Shown here: one piece after another, positions 1-9,131 of the stretch
Position numbering within the stretch: the first letter of the stretch is position 1
How the letters are laid out: each line of letters starts with the position of its first letter
Assembly (NCBI GenBank): GCA_024278715.1
Contig: JAJRSN010000189.1
Coordinates: 1 to 18,402 of the forward strand
DNA length: 18,402 bases
Source of the DNA: Calditrichota bacterium
GTDB lineage: Bacteria > Calditrichota > Calditrichia > Calditrichales > Calditrichaceae
Direction of reading: 5' to 3'
Translations under genes and position numbers: made by a program
The notes under the pieces: generated by a model
The model's database searches: none
Told to the model about the DNA's origin: nothing
Seen by the model: only the letters and a program-made list of their open reading frames with translations

Positions 1-279
1 CATTATCTTTGATCCAAAATATTCAATAAATAAAAGTGTAGCCAAAAGTACTTTTAAAAGCAAGAGATTGTGTGCCCGGCGTCTCCGGTTTTTAGGTTTT
101 TACTTTTTGTTTTTGCGATAAACTGGGTTAGCCTGCTTTGATTTAAAATCGGAGAAGTTTTTTTAGTTAAATTTCAGCCGACTTAAAATAAAAAAAACAT
201 TGATTTTTTAATGACTTCTTTGTTCTCAATTATTAAATTAGGAACGAATAAATTGTGCGAAAAATCTTTGGAGAAGATC

Positions 280-2319
280 ATGAATCTATCAGAGCTCAAC
301 ACAAACGAAGTTATTACAATTCAATTACCCTCGGAATTACCGTCCGAGAAAGAATTTGTACCCGGCGTTCGTCGGGCGCCGAGCCGCGGCTTTAATTTAA
401 CAAAGCATGAAACGGTTATTGCGTTAAAGAACGCGCTGCGTTATATCCCGGATGAACTGCATGAGACTTTGGCTCCGGAGTTTTTGGAAGAATTACGCAC
501 CATGGGAAGAATTTACGGCTATCGTTTTCGTCCCGAGGGACGTATTTACGGCAAGCCAGTCGATGAGTACAAAGGCATTTTGGAAGCGCGGGCTTTGCAG
601 GTGAATATCGACAATAATCTTGATTTTGACGTGGCGTTGTATCCGTACGAACTTGTAACGTACGGAGAGACGGGTCAGGTTTGTCAGAATTGGATGCAAT
701 ACCTGTTGATCAAGAAATATCTGGAAATCATGCGCGAAGATCAAACTCTGGTGGTCAGTTCGGGTCATCCGCTGGGTTTGTTTCCTTCCCATCGCAACGC
801 GCCGAGAGTTATTTCCACAAACGGTTTGATAGTCGGTAAATGGGACAATCCCGAAACTTTTCAGAAACTGGCAGCCATGGGCGTTTCCAATTACGGACAA
901 ATGACGGCAGGCGGCTGGATGTACATCGGACCGCAGGGGATTGTGCACGGGACTTACATTACCATTTTGAATGCCGGCAGATTGTATTTAGGCATTCCGG
1001 AAGAAGACGATTTGCACGGGGTCTTTTTTGTGTCGTCTGGATTGGGGGGGATGTCCGGCGCGCAGGCGAAGGCGGTTGAAATAGCCGGGGGAATCGGAGT
1101 GATTGCCGAAGTGGATTACAGCCGAATCAAAACCCGTTACGATCAGGGCTGGGTCGGTAAAATTTCGGATGATCTTGATCAGATTGCCCTGTGGATGGAT
1201 GAGTACAAAAAGAAGAAAGAATCCGTTTCCATAGCGTATCACGGGAACATCGTGGATTTGTTGGAATACATTGACAAACACGACATTGACGTTCAATTGC
1301 TTTCCGATCAGACTTCGTGTCACGCGGTTTACGAAGGCGGATACACGCCCGCGGGCGTTACGTTTGAAGAAGGGCGCAAATTGATTCAAGAAGATCCGCG
1401 GCGTTTTAAAGAATTGGTGGACGAGTCGCTGCGGCGTCATTTTAGAGTTTTGAAGAGATTAACAGACAAGGGCGGGCATTTTTGGGATTACGGAAACAGC
1501 TTTATGGCTTCGGTTTTTGACGCCGGAGAAAAGGAGATCGCAAAAAACAAGCGCGACACTTCCGAAGGATTCATCTGGCCCTCGTATGTGGAAGATATAA
1601 TGGGACCTATTTGTTTTGACCGCGGTTTCGGACCTTTCCGCTGGGTGTGTTTAAGCGGCAGGGATGAGGATTTGCGTAAAACCGACCGCGCAGCCATGGA
1701 GTGCATTGACCCCAAATTAAGTTCGTTGCACCGAGATAATTACCACTGGATTGCCACCGCAGAGCAGAACAAATTGGTTGTGGGAACCAGGGCGCGTATT
1801 TTGTATTCGGACGAAGAAGGTCGGATGAAAATTGCGCTTAAGTTTAATGAGATGGTGCGCAAGGGCGAAATAGGACCGGTGATAATCGGTCGCGATCATC
1901 ATGACGTATCCGGCACGGATTCTCCCTTCCGTGAAACAGCCAATATTTATGACGGAAGCCGTGTTACAGCAGATATGGCGGTGCAGTGTTTTGCCGGAAA
2001 TGTGGCGCGCGGCATGACGTTGGTCGTGCTTTCCAACGGCGGCGGCGTCGGAATCGGCAGAGCACGTAACGGCGGTTTTGGTCTTGTGCTGGACGGCAGC
2101 GAACGGGTGGATGAAATCATCAAAAAAGCCATTTCATGGGATGTGATGGGCGGTATTGCCCGACGCAGTTGGGCGCGGAATTCCAATGCCATCGAAACCG
2201 CTAAAAAGTGGAATGAAAAAAATGCCGATAAAGGGCATATCACCATTCCGTTTGTGCCCAAAGAAGGATTGGTGGAAGATTTGGTGGATGCTCTGTTCAA
2301 AAACGAGAAAAACAGATGA
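280..2319 (+). CDS. hutU: Urocanate hydratase (urocanase), long form
   Basis: Cytoplasmic NAD-dependent enzyme of histidine breakdown, converting urocanate to imidazolonepropionate. The 679-residue product carries the urocanase signatures: a glycine-rich NAD-binding stretch SSGLGGMSGAQ (about residues 252-262), the segment PICFDRGFGPFRW with the cysteine expected near the active site (about 445), and RDHHDVSGTDSPFRET further on. The length fits the long subfamily (about 670 residues, as in animals and many Bacteroidota) rather than the roughly 555-residue Pseudomonas type. I chose ATG 280 because GGAG at 270-273 sits 6 nt upstream and family-like sequence begins there. An in-frame ATG at 211 would add 23 residues and lacks a good ribosome binding site. 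No other hut gene is in the window, so its operon context is unknown. A terminator follows at 2344. Confidence 0.96.
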   Translation: MNLSELNTNEVITIQLPSELPSEKEFVPGVRRAPSRGFNLTKHETVIALKNALRYIPDELHETLAPEFLEELRTMGRIYGYRFRPEGRIYGKPVDEYKGILEARALQVNIDNNLDFDVALYPYELVTYGETGQVCQNWMQYLLIKKYLEIMREDQTLVVSSGHPLGLFPSHRNAPRVISTNGLIVGKWDNPETFQKLAAMGVSNYGQMTAGGWMYIGPQGIVHGTYITILNAGRLYLGIPEEDDLHGVFFVSSGLGGMSGAQAKAVEIAGGIGVIAEVDYSRIKTRYDQGWVGKISDDLDQIALWMDEYKKKKESVSIAYHGNIVDLLEYIDKHDIDVQLLSDQTSCHAVYEGGYTPAGVTFEEGRKLIQEDPRRFKELVDESLRRHFRVLKRLTDKGGHFWDYGNSFMASVFDAGEKEIAKNKRDTSEGFIWPSYVEDIMGPICFDRGFGPFRWVCLSGRDEDLRKTDRAAMECIDPKLSSLHRDNYHWIATAEQNKLVVGTRARILYSDEEGRMKIALKFNEMVRKGEIGPVIIGRDHHDVSGTDSPFRETANIYDGSRVTADMAVQCFAGNVARGMTLVVLSNGGGVGIGRARNGGFGLVLDGSERVDEIIKKAISWDVMGGIARRSWARNSNAIETAKKWNEKNADKGHITIPFVPKEGLVEDLVDALFKNEKNR

Positions 2320-2343
2320 GCCTTCGGCGGTTCGGTTATTAAG

Positions 2344-2383
2344 ACGCTGTCCGCTTACGAAGCGGGCGGCGTTTTCTCTTTTT
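2344..2383 (+). terminator. Rho-independent terminator after hutU
   Basis: A 13-bp stem (2344-2356 pairing with 2360-2372, two G-U wobbles) with a 3-nt ACG loop is followed by the T-rich run TTTCTCTTTTT. It lies 25 nt after the hutU stop. On the opposite strand the hairpin is not followed by a T-run, so it probably ends only the hutU transcript. Confidence 0.88.
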
Positions 2384-2480
2384 GGAAAATTGTTGCAAAG
2401 GCAATAAATAATTTTTTTGAATCTTTCCGTAATTTTTAAATCAAGCGTAATAAAACCGGAAGGAGAAAACGGTAACTCAG

Positions 2481-4205
2481 TTAGTCTGTTTTTTCCCCTT
2501 TCGTTTGAACGTCATCGTAATATTCGGGATAAAGCTTCATCATACAGTCGGGACAAATGCCGTGAGAGAATTTGATATTCGAATGTTTGGAGATATAATC
2601 TTCAACCGAGCTCCAATACCCTTCATCGTTGCGGATTTTTTTACAGGAAGCGCAAATCGGGAGTAAATTTTCGAGCTGGTCCACGTTTTCCAGGGCTTCT
2701 TTTAATTCGTTTATGAGTTTTTCTTTTTCCCGATTAATGGCTTTGATTTCTTTGTTTTGTTTTTTTAATAAAGCGTTTATGTTTCGCGCAATATACCATT
2801 TATGGATGATTAATATCAATGTGATAAGAATTAAACCCAGAATAATAATCAACGCGTTACGCTGCAGCTTCTGGCGCGAAATAGTTAATTCCTGAATTTT
2901 ATTATTTTTGCGTAAAACGGCGTTTTCTCTTTCTTGTTGTTCAAATTTTAGCCTGAGTTGCAGGTCGCTGATGGCGGCTATTTTTTGTTCGTTAAAAATG
3001 CTGTCGTTATAAACGGTTGCCAATTTGAAATACTCAAGAGCCTGTTTGTAATTTTTTCTTTCTTCGTTTATCTCTGCCAAAAGCTCATAACTTTTTTTAA
3101 TCAAAGTTTTATATTTGTGTAATTTAGAGTTTACCAAACTTTGACGAATAAAAAGTTCAGCCCTGTCTTTATCGCCCATTTTTTTATAAATTCTTCCGAT
3201 ATTAAACTGGGCGACCGTGGTTCGAAAAATATTGTTTACCTTTTGCGAATTTTTCATGGAAGATTGATAATATTCAAAAGCCTTTTCGTTTTGATTTAAT
3301 CTGTCGTAAACGTCCGCCAGAAATTTTTCAATATAGGCAACGCCGGCGGGATCCTTTAGATCATAAAAGTACTTTGAGGCTTTTTTAAACAGTCGAAGCG
3401 CTTTTTGATATTGACCTTTCTTTGTCCAGATTATGCCAAGATTAATCTGGGAATATGCTTTTCCGAAAGGGTAGTCGATTTTTTTCGCTAAGGTCAAGGC
3501 TTTTTTATGATAGGGAATCGCTTCGTCGATTTGTCCCCAATCCTGAAAAACAAGTCCGATATTATTCAATGTTAAAGCAATTTTATCATTCTCCTGCAGC
3601 GTTTCTCTTATTTTCAGCGATCGTTGGTAGTGATCGAGGGCGATATCGTAATTGCCAAGGAACCAGTGAATGGATCCGATGGCATTATAAACTTCCCCAA
3701 GAGAAGCCGTATCGTTCAATAATTTAAACAGGCGTTCCGAGGCAAGATAAGCATCGAGCGCTTCGGTGAAGTTTCCCATGTTCCATCTGGCTCTACCGAT
3801 TAAGCTTAAAGATTTGGCAATCAGGCTATCGTTGTGAACCGCTTCAAATTGATCTTTTGCTTTTTGGGCAAAAATCAGGGCGTCTTTATTTTTATGTAAT
3901 TTTTCGTAATTTTTTCTTAGCTTTAAATACATCATTCCGGTTGGAATCGACTTTCCTAATGAATCGTATAATTGCGAGGCTTTTTGGTAATAAATGAGAC
4001 TCGAATCGTACGATCCTTTTTGGAAATAGTAATCGCCTGTTTTGCTTAGCAGCTTAGCCTTGCCGCTATCACTGGAAGTTGTTTGAATTTGGCGGTTTAA
4101 ATTAGCGATATCATTTGAGTAGCATTCATTTGAAAAAAGAACGAAAGTTGTTGCTAACAGCAGGACAATAGCGTTCTTTTTGTCGGGAAAAAATTTAAAA
4201 AGCAA
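2481..4205 (-). CDS. TPR-repeat membrane protein with C-terminal double-CxxC segment
   Basis: Probable membrane-anchored sensor or scaffold. Of 574 residues, 11-24 form a hydrophobic signal segment. About 50-400 hold roughly seven TPR units (for example A-x-G-S-I-H-W-F-L-G-N-Y-D-x-A-L), expected in the periplasm. Residues 451-468 form one membrane helix and 470-512 a charged coiled coil. Residues 514-560 form a compact segment with C518-x2-C521 and C551-x2-C554, plus LPICASCKKIR and GYW motifs that I recall from the C-termini of many bacterial signalling proteins and that could bind metal. The start is TTG (4205-4203, minus strand); a GGAGGAG site lies 7 nt upstream and no ATG is available. 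The layout resembles Bacteroidota TPR histidine kinases or LytTR regulators, but no kinase, HTH or GGDEF domain is present. It converges on hutU. Function unknown. Confidence 0.85.
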   Translation of the reverse strand: MLFKFFPDKKNAIVLLLATTFVLFSNECYSNDIANLNRQIQTTSSDSGKAKLLSKTGDYYFQKGSYDSSLIYYQKASQLYDSLGKSIPTGMMYLKLRKNYEKLHKNKDALIFAQKAKDQFEAVHNDSLIAKSLSLIGRARWNMGNFTEALDAYLASERLFKLLNDTASLGEVYNAIGSIHWFLGNYDIALDHYQRSLKIRETLQENDKIALTLNNIGLVFQDWGQIDEAIPYHKKALTLAKKIDYPFGKAYSQINLGIIWTKKGQYQKALRLFKKASKYFYDLKDPAGVAYIEKFLADVYDRLNQNEKAFEYYQSSMKNSQKVNNIFRTTVAQFNIGRIYKKMGDKDRAELFIRQSLVNSKLHKYKTLIKKSYELLAEINEERKNYKQALEYFKLATVYNDSIFNEQKIAAISDLQLRLKFEQQERENAVLRKNNKIQELTISRQKLQRNALIIILGLILITLILIIHKWYIARNINALLKKQNKEIKAINREKEKLINELKEALENVDQLENLLPICASCKKIRNDEGYWSSVEDYISKHSNIKFSHGICPDCMMKLYPEYYDDVQTKGEKTD

Positions 4206-4821
4206 TGAATTTCTCCTCCCAAGACGGGTTTAAAATTGACCGATATTCATTTCCTTCGAGCGGGATGCGACCTTTTCCCTGATTACAGATTTATTCCGTT
4301 GTGAAATAGAATAAGGCGAAAGGACACCCCAAGAATAGTTTATTTTCCGTATTAACTTATTATCATTTTCGGTTAGTATTGAAATATTTTTAGAATTTTT
4401 TGATCCGACGAACGCTTTTAACGCAATAACTGACGATTTTTTGCGAACAATAATTTTAACGGGGATTGTGACGCAGAGAATGGTTTTAGCGCCCGGCAAA
4501 GGAAAATTGTGTAATAACCTGTTGATATTCATTGGGATAATTTTGCACATCGATCGGAGTCGGTCGAAAAAAACGGCTGTTTTTCGAGATTAATCCTGCA
4601 GATTAATCGATTAAAAGGAATTTTGTGATCTTGAATAATGCCTATTTCAATTTAAAAATATTATATTGAGTTTTTGGTTACAAATCCATAATTCGAAGAT
4701 TAAAATTTGTTGATTAATTTATGAGTTATTTTTATTTAGTCACAAATAGCTATTACAGAGCCTTTAACGATTTATTTTAAGAATCAAACTAACCGATTTA
4801 GTTAAGAAACGGAGATCACCC
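4206..4821. other. AT-rich intergenic region between divergent genes
   Basis: This 616-bp stretch separates the leftward TPR gene from the rightward propeller gene, so promoters for both should lie here. I see no convincing gene. A 106-codon minus-strand open frame (4550-4230) has no ribosome binding site and no recognisable motif. The right half holds paired GATTAATC palindromes (4588-4608) and an 8-bp inverted repeat TCGAAAAA-N8-TTTTTCGA at 4564-4587. A weak promoter candidate is TTGATT (4710-4715), 17 nt, TATTTA (4733-4738). Confidence 0.6.
4588..4608. repeat. Paired GATTAATC palindromes
   Basis: The perfect 8-bp palindrome GATTAATC occurs at 4588-4595 and again at 4601-4608, 13 bp start to start, and the second copy runs into another palindrome, AATCGATT (4605-4612). 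Two identical dyads about 1.2 helical turns apart upstream of a gene could be an operator. This is pattern only; no regulator is known. Confidence 0.4.
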
Positions 4822-7800
4822 ATGAGGAAATTGTTTTCAATACTTTTAGTTCTATCCATCGCGGGGTTGTGGATTTTCATAAAGCCCCTTTCAAAAGGAC
4901 CAAGCCACACAAAACCGCGATTTGATTTAAGCACGTCGGAGGGTTGGAACGCTTATTTACTGGAGCAAAAGAAGTTAAAGAAAAAACGTCCTCGACCCGA
5001 CAAGCCCGATGAAGCCATGGAAGAAGAGATTGCGCTTCGTTCAGTGATCGGAGAGCCATTTTCTTACACGGGAAGCTGGCGTTTTAGAGCACAGAGGGCG
5101 GCGCTGCAAAGCCAGCCTGTATTGTACAAAGCGGCTGCTTTAAATTGGGTGGAAAGGGGACCGGGCAATTTTGGCGGTCGTACGCGGTCTATTGTTGTGC
5201 ATCCGAACGATAGTAACACCTGGTGGGCGGGTGCTGTAGGCGGAGGAATATGGAAATCAACGGATGCCGGAAGTAGCTGGCGCTCCGTTACCGACGATTT
5301 GCCAGTGCTTTCGGTTACGGCTATTGATATCTGCAGAGATCAGCCCGATATTTTGTATGCCGGCACAGGAGAAGGTTTTTACAACATCGACGCCATTATA
5401 GGCGACGGTGTTTTTAAATCGACCGACGGCGGCGAGACATGGACGCAAATCGGCAGCACGGCATCCAATTCTAATTTTCGTTATGTGAATCGTCTGATTG
5501 TTCATCCGCAGCATCCCGACACTTTGGTCGTGGCTACTAACAGCGGCGTGTATCGCAGCGAAAACGGGGGGAACACATGGACGGAAGTTTTTAACAACGG
5601 GAGCCGTGTTCAGCAAATTATTGCCAATCCCCTGCGATGGGACACACAATTCATAGCCGTAAATTCAAGAGGGATTTACAAATCGACAAACGGCGGATTG
5701 ACCTGGAATTACGTGAGCGAAGAGATTGTAGATCATTACCGCATTGAGATGGCGATTTCGGAAACGGACACGAATATTGTTTATGCTTCGCCAGTGGACG
5801 GAAATTCGGGTCTTTTGGGATTTTTCCGTTCGCCAGATGCCGGGAATAACTGGTTTAACTACGGTAATTCCACAAACTGGCTCGGCGGGCAGGGATGGTA
5901 CGATAACGCTCTGGTGGTAAGTCCCTTAAACCCTGATATCGTATTTGTCGGAGGTATTGATATTTATCGGGTGACCATTAACGGGGCGACGATGTCCGTC
6001 GATAAATTGACCAACTGGTATTCCGGAGCCGGATATCCTTACGTCCACGCCGATCAGCACGCGTTAGTAACCATTAAGGACGGGAGCAGTAATTTTGCCA
6101 TTATCTCAGGAAACGACGGGGGCGTTTTTTATTCCTCCGACATGGGAAGCACCTGGGAAAGCAAGGATAACAACTATAATGTGACGCAGTATTACGATGG
6201 GGATCGGCATCCGGGAGTTAATGCTTTTATCGGCGGAACTCAGGATAACGGGACGCATCGTTCTCCTGACGAGCCAAACAACACATCGAGCTGGTCAAGG
6301 GTAATAGGCGGCGACGGTTTTGATTGCGCCTGGAATAAAACAGAGCCTTCCATTGTTTACGGCACGCTTTACAACACGCGTATATACAAGTCAACGGACG
6401 GTGGATACAATTTTGTTTCTATCAATAATAATTTACCGGAAAGCAATATTTTTCATACCCCATTGGCGATGGATCCGGACAATTCCGATAAGTTGTTTAC
6501 AGCCGGGGATAATAATAAGTTCTATTGGACAAATGACGGTGGGAATAACTGGAACGAGGTCACGGCAAATTACAACGGATACACGCGCGTTAAAATAGCT
6601 GTTTCCGAAGCTAGCTCGAACATTGTGTGGACGGGAAGCACAACCATTTACACAAACGTTTCGACGGACAGCGGTTTAACCTTTAGCCAGGTTACCCAGC
6701 CTGCGGGCAGTCCTCACGCATATTTAACAGGAATTTCAACGCATCCCACACAGGACAGTACGGCTTTTTTGACCATCGGTTCTTCGGGTTATGGGAAAAT
6801 TTATCGCACGCGGGATTTGGGCCAAACCTGGACAGACATTACCAATAATCTGCCTGATGTGCCCGTGTTTACCGTTTTGGTAATGCCGTTTGACACCAGT
6901 GAAATATGGATCGGCACCGATATCGGTTTGTTTATTTCGTACGATGCCGGAAACAGCTGGCAATATTCGAACAACGGTCTGCCCGCCGTTTCCATTCGCC
7001 GCTTAAAAATTGTGAATCAAGAGATCGTGGCGGCAACTCACGGACGGGGTATCTGGTCTGTGCATAGGGATGAGCTTGATGCGTGGCCGCCTCTTGCTCC
7101 GTCTTTGCAGGATATTACGGTTCCCAATCCTAATACAGGCATTCTAAAGATTCGATTTACCGCCAATTCCGATTACGATTCGGCTTTGGTTTACGTCAAT
7201 AATCTGATTGTTGACAAATTATTTACCGTTCCTGCCGGAAAAGATACTTTCGGGCTTTACTCCACAAATCCGCCCGAATATGTTACCGCAAAAGTGGTCG
7301 GTTACAAAAGCGGCGCGCCGAATTCCAGCGATGAGAAAAGCAATAATATTTACGCTGCTGTGGATACGCTTCTGGAAAATTTTGACGATTACAATTCGAC
7401 CTTTTTCGGAGATTTTCAGATTCAGGATGTCACGGGCTTTTCTACTCCCGCTTTGCATTCGCCGCATCCTTACTCCGAAAAAACGACGTATCTTTCTTAT
7501 CTGGGTACGCCGATTACTCTGAAATCCGGAGCTTATTTTCGTTACAGCGACGTGGCGATTATCGAACCGGGCGAAGCCGGATCGGTTTATCCCGATGAAA
7601 ATTTCTGGGATTACGTTACGGTAGAAGCCACAGATGACGGCGATAATTGGACAATAATTGTCGATCCTTACGATTCCCGATACGATTCCGCCTGGGAGAC
7701 CGCCTACAATAACGGTAACGACGGCGACGAATCGATGTATCGCACTCATGACGTTAGTTTAACCAACTACTATCCTCTTGACACAAAGGTTTATATTCGT

Positions 7801-8190
7801 TTTAAACTGTACTCCGACGCTAACACAACGGGCTGGGGCTGGGCAATCGATGATATCGAATCCAATAATCTGGTGTCCGATTTGGAGCGAAGTCCGGCGG
7901 CGGTGAATACATTTGCTTTGATTGGCAATTATCCCAATCCGTTTAATCCGAGTACAACAATAATGTTCACTCTCGAAAAAAAGGGTCCGGTTACACTGGA
8001 GGTGTTTAATTCGATAGGTCAAAAGGTGCGGACTTTGTACAAGGATGCCGTGATGGAACCCGGGCAGGTGCATCGGGTTGTGTGGGACGGGACCAACGAT
8101 CAGCTTCGCGGTGTGAGTTCCGGGATGTACGTTTATCGTTTACGAGCCGGAGAACATCGCGCTTTAAAGAAGATGCTTTTGCTGCGCTAA
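4822..8190 (+). CDS. Secreted Asp-box (VPS10/BNR-like) beta-propeller protein with T9SS-type C-terminal sorting domain
   Basis: Large exported protein of 1122 residues. Residues 1-25 form an N-terminal hydrophobic signal. From about 110 to 760 there are at least ten Asp-box repeats of the S-x-D-x-G-x-x-W type (GIWKSTDAGSSW, GVFKSTDGGETW, GIYKSTNGGLTW, GLFISYDAGNSW and others), which in sortilin/VPS10 and sialidase-like proteins build beta-propellers. Residues about 845-1015 resemble the MAM / immune-inhibitor-A jelly-roll often found before sorting tails (ENFDD near the start, WGWAIDDIE near the end). Residues 1036-1122 begin NYPNPFNPSTTI and end in a FlgD-like, Por-secretion-type domain (SSGMYVYRL, KKMLLLR). 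ATG 4822 has GGAG 7 nt upstream. No protease triad or catalytic motif was seen, so a structural, adhesive or ligand-binding surface role is likely. It appears monocistronic. Confidence 0.92.
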   Translation: MRKLFSILLVLSIAGLWIFIKPLSKGPSHTKPRFDLSTSEGWNAYLLEQKKLKKKRPRPDKPDEAMEEEIALRSVIGEPFSYTGSWRFRAQRAALQSQPVLYKAAALNWVERGPGNFGGRTRSIVVHPNDSNTWWAGAVGGGIWKSTDAGSSWRSVTDDLPVLSVTAIDICRDQPDILYAGTGEGFYNIDAIIGDGVFKSTDGGETWTQIGSTASNSNFRYVNRLIVHPQHPDTLVVATNSGVYRSENGGNTWTEVFNNGSRVQQIIANPLRWDTQFIAVNSRGIYKSTNGGLTWNYVSEEIVDHYRIEMAISETDTNIVYASPVDGNSGLLGFFRSPDAGNNWFNYGNSTNWLGGQGWYDNALVVSPLNPDIVFVGGIDIYRVTINGATMSVDKLTNWYSGAGYPYVHADQHALVTIKDGSSNFAIISGNDGGVFYSSDMGSTWESKDNNYNVTQYYDGDRHPGVNAFIGGTQDNGTHRSPDEPNNTSSWSRVIGGDGFDCAWNKTEPSIVYGTLYNTRIYKSTDGGYNFVSINNNLPESNIFHTPLAMDPDNSDKLFTAGDNNKFYWTNDGGNNWNEVTANYNGYTRVKIAVSEASSNIVWTGSTTIYTNVSTDSGLTFSQVTQPAGSPHAYLTGISTHPTQDSTAFLTIGSSGYGKIYRTRDLGQTWTDITNNLPDVPVFTVLVMPFDTSEIWIGTDIGLFISYDAGNSWQYSNNGLPAVSIRRLKIVNQEIVAATHGRGIWSVHRDELDAWPPLAPSLQDITVPNPNTGILKIRFTANSDYDSALVYVNNLIVDKLFTVPAGKDTFGLYSTNPPEYVTAKVVGYKSGAPNSSDEKSNNIYAAVDTLLENFDDYNSTFFGDFQIQDVTGFSTPALHSPHPYSEKTTYLSYLGTPITLKSGAYFRYSDVAIIEPGEAGSVYPDENFWDYVTVEATDDGDNWTIIVDPYDSRYDSAWETAYNNGNDGDESMYRTHDVSLTNYYPLDTKVYIRFKLYSDANTTGWGWAIDDIESNNLVSDLERSPAAVNTFALIGNYPNPFNPSTTIMFTLEKKGPVTLEVFNSIGQKVRTLYKDAVMEPGQVHRVVWDGTNDQLRGVSSGMYVYRLRAGEHRALKKMLLLR

Positions 8191-8208
8191 TAAAAAGTCT
8201 TCAAATTT

Positions 8209-8245
8209 AACAGGCTCTGTCGTTCGGCGGAGCCTGTTTTGTTTT
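8209..8245 (+). terminator. Rho-independent terminator after the propeller gene
   Basis: The stem AACAGGCTCTG (8209-8219) pairs with CGGAGCCTGTT (8228-8238), 11 bp with one G-U pair and an 8-nt loop, followed by TTGTTTT. It starts 19 nt after the stop codon at 8190. Confidence 0.85.
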
Positions 8246-8275
8246 AATCATATTTCGGAGACGGCGGGCGGTTTA

Positions 8276-9034
8276 ATGGATAAATTACCGTCGATGGGTA
8301 TTGACGGCTGCGCGAGCGGCTGGATACAGGCAACTGTTTATCCGGATGGCTGTCTTGAATTTTGTTTTTTGAGCAGTTTGGATGAGCTTCGGGGTCGGGC
8401 TGCTGAGAATACTCAGATTTTTATTGACATGCCGTTTGGTTTGAAAGATGATTTTTATCGTCAATGTGATTTACTCGCCAGAGAGAAATTGGGCAAACGG
8501 GCGGCTTCGATTTTTTTGACTCCGTGCCGAGCCGCTGTTTACGCGCCAACTTACGAAGAAGCCTGCGCAATTAATTTTGAAAAGTGCGGAAAAAAGATTT
8601 CGATTCAAGCGTGGAATATTGTTCCTAAAATCCGCGAGCTGGATCGGTTTTTGCGGAATTCGTTGAAGCTGCGGGAGCGGATTTGGGAATCGCATCCGGA
8701 GTTGTGTTTTCAGGCTTTAAACGGGGGGCGAGATCTTTTGTTTTCTAAGCACAGGCGGGAGGGGGTACAAGAACGGTTTTCTGTTCTGATGCGGTATCTT
8801 CCCGAAATCGAATCAAATATCGGATCGGCGTTCGGGAGAATGAGAAGCAGAAGAATAGGCGTTGACGATTTTTTGGACGCCGCTGTTTTAGCTGTTTGCG
8901 CGGGTTTTTCTTTCGAACGGCTGATGATGCTGCCGGAATATTATGTTTACGACAGGTATGGTTTGCGGATGAATATTGTTGTGGTGCTGCCCTTCGACAG
9001 GCTCAGGGAGCGTAATCTTACCATTGATTATTAA
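8276..9034 (+). CDS. DUF429 family protein (predicted RNase H-like nuclease fold)
   Basis: The 252-residue protein matches DUF429, a family predicted to have an RNase H-like fold with unproven function. Visible landmarks are GIDGCASGWI (8-17, the first acidic strand), IFIDMPFGL (about 48-56), CD-x2-ARE-x-LG-x-RAASIFLTPCRAAVY, the conserved ESHPELCFQALNGG segment in the middle, and GVDDFLDAAVLAVCA near 200-214. The acidic residues in these motifs are those expected to bind metal. The start at 8276 has only a distant GGAG (15 nt); ATG 8294 is an alternative that keeps the fold. The last residues (PFDRLRERN) are encoded by a REP-like repeat rather than by family sequence. It stands alone between a terminator and the regulator's promoter. 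Confidence 0.88.
   Translation: MDKLPSMGIDGCASGWIQATVYPDGCLEFCFLSSLDELRGRAAENTQIFIDMPFGLKDDFYRQCDLLAREKLGKRAASIFLTPCRAAVYAPTYEEACAINFEKCGKKISIQAWNIVPKIRELDRFLRNSLKLRERIWESHPELCFQALNGGRDLLFSKHRREGVQERFSVLMRYLPEIESNIGSAFGRMRSRRIGVDDFLDAAVLAVCAGFSFERLMMLPEYYVYDRYGLRMNIVVVLPFDRLRERNLTIDY
8990..9011. repeat. REP-like repeat fragment at the 3' end of the DUF429 gene
   Basis: CCTTCGACAGGCTCAGGG, flanked by C and AGC, is a well-known dispersed bacterial and metagenomic repeat type with short self-complementary ends (CCCT / AGGG). It overlaps the C-terminal codons of the DUF429 gene and supplies part of the reading frame up to the stop. Recognised from memory of the motif; copy number in this genome cannot be judged from one window. 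Confidence 0.6.
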
Positions 9035-9060
9035 AATATTTTTCTCATAAAAGCGATTTA

Positions 9061-9092
9061 AACTTGACAATTCCCATCAAGTTACTTAATTT
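9061..9092 (+). promoter_or_regulatory. Promoter and inverted-repeat operator of the Rrf2-type regulator
   Basis: A sigma-70-like promoter is visible: TTGACA at 9064-9069, a 17-nt spacer and TAATTT at 9087-9092. A perfect dyad, AACTTGA (9061-9067), 9-nt spacer, TCAAGTT (9077-9083), overlaps the -35 box and spacer, the usual position for a repressor site. On the minus strand the spacer reads ATGGGAATT, which fits the right half of the CymR box as I recall it (ATNGGAATT). A similar dyad lies before the sulfur-carrier operon at 10071. Autoregulation is inferred. Confidence 0.65.
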
Positions 9093-9131
9093 ACTTGTGA
9101 TTTTTAAATTTGGTGATGATAAGGAGAGCTT

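Noticed and set aside
4230..4550. 106-codon minus-strand open frame upstream of the TPR gene
   Set aside because: No ribosome binding site before its ATG, no domain, signal or repeat, and a composition typical of AT-rich non-coding DNA. It could still be a small orphan gene, but the sequence gives no support.
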